Assembly: GCA_036897095.1 (NCBI GenBank)
Contig: JAYMSP010001605.1
Span: 1 to 30,428 of the forward strand
Direction: 5' to 3'
Source of the DNA: Plantago elongata
Taxonomy: Eukaryota > Streptophyta > Magnoliopsida > Lamiales > Plantaginaceae
DNA: 30,428 nucleotides
Both the position numbers and the translations under genes were made by a program. How positions within the stretch are numbered: the stretch's first letter is position 1; each line of letters opens with the position of its first letter. Shown here one piece after another: positions 22,126 to 30,428 of this stretch. The notes below the pieces were generated by a model. It had not been told where the DNA came from. It did not search any database and saw only the letters and a list, made by a program, of their open reading frames with translations.

Positions 22126-25100
22126 CTACCAGTACCACAGATTCATCTTAATTGTTTCGAAGATTTCCAAATGCGACTCATTTGCGTCATTGAATCTTTT
22201 ATTGTTCCTTGCTTTCTAGATGTACCAACTCGAACCATGCCAAACAGCTTTCCAGAAACTCTTGTCCTTTGAAGAAGTCCAGAGCCAATGATCCCAAATA
22301 TCCGCAGACGATCCTGAAAATTAAACCGTAGTATCCAACCAGCTGCAAATACATTTCCACACCTTCCGCGCAAAACTGCATTGAAACATCACGTGTTTTA
22401 GATCTTCCACAACTTCTTCGTCACAAAGCTTGCAGTCCAAATTTGTTTCAACACAGAAATTTCCTCTTAACCAAGTCGGTCATTGTCGCTAACCTTTCCC
22501 ACATCACCCTCCAGGCGAAAAAATTCAGTTTTTGGGGGATTTCTTTGACCCAGATTTCCTTTCCCCATCTTTTCGATTGATCTAGAGTTCCTCTTTTTCC
22601 ATCTTCAATCAATTTGTATACGATGCTAGCATAATAAATCCAATCCTTAGCCTTCGCCCAAAGCCAATGATCCGCTACATCTTCGCACATAGAGTACCTG
22701 TTAATTAAAGTGACCAAATTTTCCACAAGACTAACTTCCCAGCTAAATAAATTTCTTCTCCACTTCCATTCTCTAGACACTCCTGCACCTGCCACTCCTA
22801 ATCATCACAGACCAAACTTTTCTTATCCAATTCCAAAGAATATAATCGCAGAAACAATTCCTTAAGACATAGTCCCCATCAACCCATCTATCCTCCCAGA
22901 ACAAAGTTGATTTACCATTCCCAATTTTTCGCTCAATTCCCAACCAAAACCAGTCACTACGTCGTACGAACTTGACCATGTCCCTCCACCATGAGGACCA
23001 ACCTTTACCCCAAACTTTCCAATTCCTACAAGATTCAACTACATCCACGAACTTTTCGTACTTTGATCGAACTACCGAATACCAAAAGGACTCAACACCC
23101 GACACGAGTTTCCAACACCGTTTTCCTAACAAAGCTAAGTTGAACCACTCAAGGTTTTTGACACCTAGACCACCACATTCCTTAGCACTACAGATTTTAT
23201 CCCAAGCTATCCAACACACCTTTCTACTGTCACCACCCGCACCCCCCAAAAATAAAAACAGCAATGAATCCGTTTCAAGCAGGTAAGAACGAAAGATGGG
23301 ACTTTGAAAAAAGAAGTAGTATAAAGGTAGTGATGAGAGAACATATTTGAAAAGCACCAGACGTTCTCCAAGCGAAAGATAATTATTTTCCCAAGCCGCC
23401 AGTTTCTTTTCCATTTTTTCAACGATTTTCCACCAACACTGCTTGTCTCTAGGACATGCACCGATCGATAAGCCCAGATACATGAAAGGGATGCTACCCG
23501 GCCGACAGTTGAGCTCTCTGCTCCAGTTTTCTAGAATTTCTTTCTCTAAATCAGTGCCGATCAGGCTAGTTTTGTTGAAGTTGATCTTCAGACCGGAAAA
23601 CCATTCAAAACATCGTAGCATGCTCTTCAAAATCCTGATATTTTCTTTATTGGCTTCACCGAAAATAATTGAATCGTCAGCGTATTGCAAGTGTGATACC
23701 ACGACATTATCATGAACAACTTTGATCGGTTTGAAATTTCCATACAAACATGCTCTATCAATTAATCTGCTTAGGCCTTCCGCTACAACGATATACAAGA
23801 ATGGTGACAACGGGTCACCTTGCCTCAGACCTCTACCCGGTCTGAAGAAAGAAGAAGGGCTGCCATTAACAAGCATTGCCGACTCAGGTGAAGACACGCA
23901 TTCCTTAATCCAGTTACACTACACTTCGCCAAAACCCAACTTCCTTAACATATATAGCATAAATTCCCAACTGACCGAGTCAAACGCCTTTTCAAAATCA
24001 ATTTTGAACATGAACATTCTTTTCTTCTTTTTCCTCATTTCATCCACAACTTCATTCGCGATAACAATCCCCTTCAAGATATTCCGGTTAGCCAAAAAGG
24101 CTGATTGATTATGAGAGACAGCTTCACCCAATACTTTCGCAAGGCGCAACGACAACACCTTGGAAAGAATTTTGTAAATTCCCCCAATGAGAGAGATAGG
24201 ACGATATTCTTCCACTGCAATCGGATTCGCACACTTCGGGATTAAAGATATGAATGAAGAATTCAGCCCCCTTGTTAGTTTAGCATTCCAATGGAACTCG
24301 TGAAAGAAACCCATCAACTCCGCCTGCATAACATCCCAGAAGGCTCGAAAGAAGTGAAAATTGAAACCGTCTGGCCCCGGACTTTTCTCTAACCTATAAC
24401 TCCATATTGTTTCTTTGACTTCCAATACAGAAAATAGTGCTTCCAAAAACAGTCTCATATCTTCAGAAATCTGCTTGCCACCAAACAAATCAGACAAAAC
24501 TTCATACTTCCTGTTGTTAGCCGTAAACATAGATTCAAAGTGGCCTTTTATACCATCTTTTACATCATAACCCCTTCAATCCACTTTCTTTTGATTCACA
24601 CCCCCTTTAAGCACTTCATTCATCCCTTCCTCTCCACACATTTATGGAAAAAATTGAGTTAGAATCTCCTTCTTTCACCCACTGGTTTTTGGCTTGTTGG
24701 AGTCGAGTATGGTCCTTAAGTTCCAGTAGTTTCTTCAACTCTTCCCAAACTTTAGTCCTTTCCAGCTTGTCATCATCTCCCAGAATTCCAACTTCCATTT
24801 TGGTATCAAAATCTTTCGCCAATTCTAACAATTTATCAATTGATCCATCTAAGTCTCCAAAAATATGCCAACATCTTATTTTTTTCTTTAATGTATTTTA
24901 GTTTCTCTTTTAAAATGTCGCCTGACCAACCTTCCACCTTATAAGATCTCCATTCCTCTTCTACCATTTCCTTGAAGCCTTTTTCTTTCAACCATCAGTG
25001 TAAGAATCTAAACGGCTTGGGACCCTAATCGACCACCTCCTGTTTTAAAAAGAATGTTGCGTGGTCTGAAACTTTCCTCTTGAGTCCTAATTGAACTAAA

Positions 25101-25735
25101 GCTGGCCATTTGACAACCCACTCGGATGATAGGAGAAATCTATCGATACGACTACAAAAATTACCGTTATCTGTGTACCAAGTAAATCTTCTCCGCTCTA
25201 ATCGTAAATCAATCAATCCCAACTGATTAATAACATCATCGAATTCCTTCATCTCACTATGATGCCTACCACTGCCAGCTCCACGACGTTCGCTTACATT
25301 CCTGATGGCATTGAAGTCACCACATAGACACTATTTCCCCCCTTCTTTACCAGCCATCCTTTGCTTCCAGCAACTCCCATAATTCTTTCTTACCTTCATG
25401 GCTACATGGCACATAGATGTTAACAATATTCACATACTCCCCTTCCCACAGTCCAGAAACACCTAACAACCCCTTTTCTCCCCAAAAGTTCTGTTTAACG
25501 AAGATTCTGTTATCCCATAAACACACAGGTCACTTGATGCCCCATCCGAGCCGTTGTACACCCAACCACATTCTTTACCTCCCCACAATGTCCAAATTAT
25601 TATTTCATCAACCAAATCCAGCTTTGATTCCTGGATACACAGAAACTCTACTTTTTATTTAAGAATCAATTCCCTTACTACACTTTTCTTGAGCTTCCCA
25701 CCCAAACCTCTAATGTTGAAACTAGATATCCGCAT
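22126..25735 (-). pseudogene. LINE ORF2: endonuclease, reverse transcriptase, zinc-binding domain
   Basis: The start MRISSFNIRGLGGKLKKS is typical of the AP-like endonuclease. CGDFNAIRNVSERRG and SDHATFF are its later motifs (about 25330-25050). The reverse transcriptase spans roughly 24450-23000: SPGPDGFNFHFFRAFWD, EEYRPISLIGGIYKILSKVL, FKIDFEKAFDSVSWEF, GRGLRQGDPLSPFLYIVVAE, and the catalytic HLQYADDSIIFG. A zf-RVT cysteine/histidine cluster (CKLCDEEVVEDLKHVMFQC) follows near 22430-22370. Disruptions: a TAA soon after the start (LILK-stop-KVEF), further stops and shifts in the endonuclease, a single TAG at 23919-23921 inside the reverse transcriptase with the same frame continuing, a frameshift near 22775-22800, and another before the zinc cluster. 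The gene is dead, though the YADD centre is intact. Confidence 0.92.
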
Positions 25736-28196
25736 TAAAAACTATTCCTAGACTCCAAAACCTCACTATTTTCCTTCTGAATTCTAGCCACAACCTCCAT
25801 GTTTTCCTTCTGAGTTTTTGCCCCTTCATCCCGCATCTCGCACTCGTTGAAGAAGTTCACAACGCCTTCCTTGTCCTTTTCGGCCAAAACACCCATTTGC
25901 TCCCCGATCTTCCACAACCCCAAAGCATCAACTTCTCCCATATGAAAAAACAACTTGTTACACGCCTTAATCTTGCTATCTAAAGGAGCAGTACCACCAT
26001 CCAAACACACCTTCTCCAATCATGTTGTAAGAGCCACACTTTTGAATGGCCTTCCTCGTTTCATCTTTCTGACAACTCCAGGGTTTCGCTCTTGATTGCA
26101 ATTACCAGGCACGGCTGAGGATTTTCGAGGCTCCAACCTTTGAGCGCTACAAGCCTCGCCAAGACTTGCAATTGAAATCTCCTTATGCTTACCACGGAGC
26201 TCACCCTCATGATTGAGAATAAGAGGGTAAAAATTGAACGGATCGGGTGAATCATTAGTCGCCGGCATCGAACATCTCTCACCTGCAAGGTCCGCCGCTG
26301 TGATCTCATTATTATCTTCTCTTTGTTTGTCTTTCCCCAATTGAATTATAATTCTATCTAAATTCACCATCAGACTATTGTTTTGACAAGTAAAAAGTTC
26401 ATTCCCTGTTTCATTTCTCAATTGAGCAACAAATTCCGATTTTTCTACTGTTGGACTAATTTGGGCCTGGCCCAACTTTCCAGTGCCAATTCCAGTTGCT
26501 TCAATTGAATTTCCAATAACATCTTCTCCATTGATTTGGCCCAACAAAGACTCTCCTAACAAGCCATCATCTGAATTCACACTTGCCACCCTATTGATGT
26601 CACTTCCATTATTCTCAAAGCTGTTAAGTTCATTATGATCCAGAACATTCTTATTCCCATAATTTGCATCTTTCCCCACGTCAAATTCCTCTTCCCAATC
26701 ATCCATTAAATCTCTATATTGTCTATCCAGTATGTCGTCATTAATATCTGAATCCAGGTTAACCGACTCTCCATTTGACACAACAACTTCCGGATTTGAA
26801 TCCTCCGAAGTCGTTGGGTCCCCAGCTTCCAATGCCGAATCCGTCGTGATTGCAGCTAACTTCAAGCACGTGAATTGGAAATAAAGTTTCCCAGATTTTG
26901 ACTTTGAAGCATCTGCAAATGTGCTTAAAGTAAGGTGTCTCCACTATAATTCTACCTTTCCTCAAATCGGATTTGGACTGCATTTCTTGATCAACTTCGA
27001 CTACTTGACCAAAGCTATTTTTGATATTTTCTTGAAGAACTGTGGGCACCAAGCATGCAATGGAACACCATGCACGTCAAGCCAAACCCGTCTCCTTCCA
27101 TTCTCAGTTTCCTCCTCCCACTGGCTTAAATCTGAAAAAAAAAATCTTATCTATCCATTCTGGATCTTCGTGCACAAGCTTTTGATGTTCATCCCCCACT
27201 GAACTCGTTAAGATCCATTGTTCTTGGGACAATTGGCTCACCCTTGTGTGATAGTATTGTTTCGATTGGAGAAATTCGACCACATCTTCGGCTCTCACCC
27301 CTGGTTTCAGGTTGCCAATCAAACAGTTTTTTAGCCCATGTAACCTTCTGTTTATCAGGTTTGAAAAGAATGTCATACATGTCTCTTTCCCTGTAGCCAT
27401 TGTTACATTCACGGGTATTTCTCTGATTTCCAGTATCTAGACCCCCCCCCCCCCCCGGGGGGCCCCCACTCTTTTTTACATATTTATTTTCCGTTTCCAA
27501 GCCCCCCCCCCCCCATGGGTCAACCTCAATTTTCTTCAAGTCATTAATTTCTCTTTTTTTTTTTCAACAACCCTCTTCTCTGGCATCATGGTGTCCTTCT
27601 CCACCAGCCTCTTGTTTGTTACTTGAAGATAGCTTACTCCCTCTTGTCTGTACTTTGGAAGGAGCACCACGTTACGTGGTTTGTCGGTCGCCAAATTACT
27701 GTTAGCCTCCATCCTTGTAAATCTGGCTCTATTCGCCAAGATTTTGTTGTTACCAATCCATAGGCCTTTTAAGTATACTCTCAATATCTTCCTCTTTGTC
27801 GAATCTTGCGAATGCAAATCTCTTGCCCTCTTTGTTTCTCTTGGTTGGCATATAGACATCCCTTACCTTCCACATCTTTTGTAGCATCTCTTTTACGTCC
27901 TTCACTAACCATTTATCTAGTAAATTTGAGATATAAATGGATTCTGAATTCCTTCCCAACTTAGCTGCCCATGTCCGATGAACTTCACTCACCTTCGCAC
28001 TTGATGGTCGTCTGGTGTTTTCAAAATCAGTTCTCTCAGGACCCCTACGATGATCTACGGCTCCGGGATGACCAAGGGAAGGCTTATGGCTATGGAGGTA
28101 CATGTTTGGTGGCTGGTGGGCGGCCGGAATCCTATGAATGGCTCTAGGGTTGCTCTCCCTAACTCTCTCTAGACATTGTATTATCTTTTGTAGCAA
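25735..28196 (-). pseudogene. LINE ORF1: RRM and DUF4283-type RNA-binding protein
   Basis: Reading right to left: an RRM (SIYISNLLDKWLVKDVKEML, RDVYMPTKRNKEGKRFAFAR, about 27950-27765), a frameshift near 27765, a region broken by C/G runs, and a DUF4283-like domain (GLKNCLIGNLKPGVRAEDVV, YYHTRVSQLSQEQWILTS, about 27340-26900). A long acidic linker (26865-26050) follows, ending KMKRGRPFKSVALTT before an in-frame TGA (26020-26022). Immediately after, the same frame runs on to a TAA at 25735-25737. ORF1 proteins of plant L1-like LINEs bind element RNA and form the ribonucleoprotein with ORF2. The exact start codon is unclear; an ATG in the frame lies near 28103. Confidence 0.85.
27442..27514 (-). 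repeat. Homopolymer C/G runs inside LINE ORF1
   Basis: On the plus strand, 15 C are followed by six G and five C (27442-27467), and 13 C occur at 27502-27514. Translation gives glycine runs (WGGGG, PPGGGGG). This could be real expansion or a sequencing/assembly error. Confidence 0.8.
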
Positions 28197-28198
28197 AA

Positions 28199-28207
28199 TG
28201 GATCAAT
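28199..28207. repeat. LINE target-site duplication, right copy
   Basis: TGGATCAAT; identical to 20792-20800 and adjacent to the LINE 5' end. Confidence 0.85.
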
Positions 28208-28755
28208 GGTAGTGCAACAAACTGGAATTGGATTTGGAGGGTACAACTCCACGTAAGAATATTGAATAATCAATCGTGATTATTGTTGCCTTTGCGGTTT
28301 GAATTGTTTTTCTTGTTGCTATTGGAGTTTTGGTTTCGGTTGGTGTTTTGAGATGTGGAGGTAGGGGTAGAATGGGCAACAAGAGCCGAAGAGGAGGTGA
28401 TGTCACGAGCTCTTTCCTTGACAGTTGTGTCGTGTAAGCTTAGGCGAGAGCAAAGTTGGGAGAAGGTGGGAAGAGATTTCTTTTGTTGGATATGGGTAAC
28501 AAAAGTGGAGTAAGAGTCATGTAGGCCGGTGAGGGTACGAAGTACCAAGCGTTGGTCCGAGACAAGGGAGCCAACGTTGGCAAGTTGGTCGGAGAGAGAT
28601 TTGAGGCGATTGCAGTAGACAAACACGGAGGGAAATTCCACCATTCGAAGACTAGTGAATTCAGTTTCAAGGAAGGTAGCACGATAATTCTGGTTGTCCT
28701 GAAAAATCTGGTGAATAATATTCTAGGCAGATTCGGCTGTGTCATTAGCGACAAG
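28208..28755 (-). pseudogene. Copia-type gag (UBN2-like) relic
   Basis: The minus strand reads NIIHQIFQDNQNYRATFLET, EFTSLRMVEFPSVFVYCNRL, KSLSDQLANVGSLVSDQRLV, LRTLTGLHDSYSTFVTHIQQ, then LPTFSQLCSRLSLHDT and an Asn/Lys-rich tail. This is the gag of plant Ty1/copia elements. A TAG at about 28723-28725 (where Trp is usual) and a TGA near 28270 break the frame. The LINE cuts the fragment at its 3' side and the gypsy-like LTR abuts its 5' side, so only about 180 codons remain. No protease, integrase or reverse transcriptase of this element is in the window. Confidence 0.85.
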
Positions 28756-30428
28756 TGTAAGAACCGCAAATTTATCACGCGAAAATTAATTAAAAATTTA
28801 TTTTATTGTTTCGCACGAGCGAAACTGTTACGTGAATATATTGAGTCGATATTAGAATTTTAACGCTGAGCAGATTCGACGTTAAAATAAGAATTAGGAA
28901 TATGTCAATAAAATAATAATAAAAATAAAAAAATAAAAACTATTTATTTTTAGTTTCCTATGGCTCGAGTTCAACTCAACAAGTGCCCGGGGATCGATTT
29001 CGCATTTTTTCGGAATTTATTTACTAGCCGTTTGGAAGCCAGACGAAGCCAGGTGTATATAATGGTAAGATTACCAATATATCCCTACCTCCTTATTCTC
29101 TTTTCTTTTCAAGTAAGGGTATTTTGGTCATTTTGGAGCCTTTCTTCCCCAGATCAAACAACCGTGCCTGCTTCTTTCACTCTCCGTGCCAAATTCAATT
29201 CGCCGGCTCAGTCACCGTGCCAATTCGAAAACCGCCACAACAAGTCGCCCATCCCGGCCCGGCTCGAACGCGCAGCCCACCGGCCATGGCGGCGCCGCCA
29301 TGGGCCCGAGGCTGCGTGACAATGGCGGCCAAGCACACGTGTTGGACGGGAAGAAGGCGAATCAGCACGGGAAGGGAGGAATTGTGGCCAGGTGGCACCG
29401 GACACGCGGGCCTCCATCGCCTCCGGCCGCCTCTAACCGCCGCCTTCACACTATAAATACCGACCCTCCATTCCATTCCTCCTCCACACCACATTTTCCT
29501 CTTCTTTCTCCTTTTCCTCTCCCCATTTCCCTCTTCCACCGCCACTGCTCCGCCATCTCCGACCACCGGCGATGACACACACCACTACTGCCGACTATTT
29601 TTCCCGGAATTGAGTCGTTCGCTCGACCGATAATTCCGGTAAGTGTCTCAATCGAATTTCCATTTTATTCGAATACTGAACGAGAAATTAATTAATAATT
29701 CCTCGCAGCCGTGCCGCACCGTCAACACCGCCTCGACTGCTGTCACGCTGCCTGTCATCTCCTCGCCTCGCGCTCGACACTCGCTCGGTTAATGTCGTAT
29801 TTATTCCCCATTATTATCATCGTTAGTTATCGTTAATTATCGTTATTACCGGTTATTATCCGTTATTGGGGAATTAAATTATAATGTTAACCTGTTAAAT
29901 TATTAGCGTAGCCGGTGATATTAAGTACTGTATATAATGTTGTAGTTGAATATAGTGTCGACTGGCTCAATTGTAGAATAATTGCCGCAGGTTGCGGACT
30001 GTTGTTGAATTTAAATTAGACTATATACTGTTGGATTGTGAATAGACGTCGACTGGCCGTCGACTAGAGAATGGTGATATGATAATAATGGTGATATTGC
30101 AATGTTGAAGCGGTTATTGGTTAGCTACTGTAATAGGTTGGGATTATACTGAGACAGACTTGCCGTCTGTTGTCTGAATTTATATGTTAGGAGTTATATA
30201 CCGGATGTAATTTTGAAAATAAAATAAAATGTCACATTGACGATTTTCAGAAGACGTAAATAATTTTAGGAACTTATTTAAGATTAAAGGTTAAGTTTTA
30301 CTAAATAGTGTCGACTATTTTAAATGCCAGATATTTAATTAATTAAAGTACCGGAAATAATTAGGAAACTCGGATATGGAATCCGGTTACCTACGTCATA
30401 GAGTTTGTAGACTAAGTATACCGAGACG
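28756..30428 (+). mobile_element. Probable Ty3/gypsy long LTR, continuing beyond the window
   Basis: The sequence changes abruptly from gag relic to TGTAAGAACCGCAAATTT, a form common at the start of long plant gypsy LTRs. About 700 bases in, a GC-rich block (29160-29450) leads to a TATA box (CTATAAATACC) at 29451 and a pyrimidine-rich leader (TCCTCTTCTTTCTCC), as in an LTR promoter with R/U5. CCGGTAAGTG near 29637 could be a splice donor in the leader. No primer-binding site, second LTR or protein domain is visible by 30428. Plus orientation is inferred from the TATA box. Open frames at 29124-29578 arise from GC richness and show no recognised domain. Alternatively it could be the promoter and first exon of an unrecognised host gene. 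Confidence 0.55.
29451..29459 (+). promoter_or_regulatory. TATA box of the putative LTR promoter
   Basis: CTATAAATA sits between a GC-rich block and a C/T-rich leader, a classic plant core promoter arrangement; transcription would start near 29485. Confidence 0.6.

Larger units (their letters stand above)
20801..28198 (-). mobile_element. L1-type plant LINE, near full length, with nested hAT insertion
   Basis: The element runs right to left. It begins TTTTGCTACAAAAG at 28198 and ends CTTCTAAAA at 20801, with an AATAAA about 20 bases before the end. Perfect 9-bp duplications flank it. Removing the 803-bp hAT element and its 8-bp duplication leaves about 6.6 kb. It encodes ORF1 (RRM plus DUF4283-like nucleic-acid binding) and ORF2 (endonuclease, reverse transcriptase, zinc-binding), joined by TAATG. 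Several stops and frameshifts make it inactive, but the domains and ends are well preserved, so it is not ancient. Confidence 0.93.

Noticed and set aside
29124..29578. Long open frames on both strands in the GC-rich block
   Set aside because: High GC lowers stop frequency, several frames are open together, and none shows a domain; the context is an LTR-type promoter.
1..30428. CRISPR arrays, bacterial operons, defence or toxin systems
   Set aside because: No regularly spaced repeats or related proteins were found; all genes and elements are of plant nuclear type.

Overview
The window comes from a flowering-plant nuclear genome, most likely a eudicot; the sequence alone does not give the species. 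The support is: four recognisable plant genes, GT-AG introns that restore every reading frame I spliced, AT-rich intergenic DNA, and several plant-type transposable elements (LINE, Copia, Ty3/gypsy-like LTR, hAT, Helitron remnant, SINE-like and foldback repeats). I see no bacterial-type operon, CRISPR array or tRNA/rRNA gene.

Layout. The left half (1-17.1 kb) is gene territory. The minus strand at 1-56 carries the first codons of the AP-4 epsilon adaptin gene. It diverges from a seven-exon DCP5/LSM14-family mRNA decapping gene (2229-6500, plus). Next come a three-exon DUF1218 membrane protein gene (7140-8127, minus; resembles MODIFYING WALL LIGNIN proteins) and a three-exon long-chain fatty-alcohol oxidase gene (12162-17012, minus; FAO family). 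The last two are separated by a decayed Copia element whose 3' LTR lies at 11443-11684. Two copies of one foldback repeat flank the DCP5/DUF1218 pair.

The right half (17.5-30.4 kb) is a transposon graveyard: a SINE-like unit near 17.6 kb, a decayed Helitron helicase fragment at 18.86-19.74 kb, then a nested pile. A Copia-type gag relic (minus) was split by a 6.6-kb LINE (20801-28198, minus) that still has a perfect 9-bp target duplication. An 803-bp non-autonomous hAT-like element carrying a gene-like reading frame then landed in the LINE 3' UTR (20856-21658). The other end of the gag relic abuts what looks like a Ty3/gypsy LTR (28756 to beyond the window end).

The four genes do not form a pathway: vesicle coat, mRNA decapping, cell-wall-associated membrane protein, and fatty-alcohol oxidation. 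Their order matters for evolution, because from memory the same neighbours occur in Arabidopsis split over two loci (At1g31720-31730 and At4g19360-19380). I found no convincing new biological system. The most interesting items are this ancestral gene block, the datable nested insertions, the coding fragment inside the hAT element, and the foldback pair with reciprocal arm deletions.
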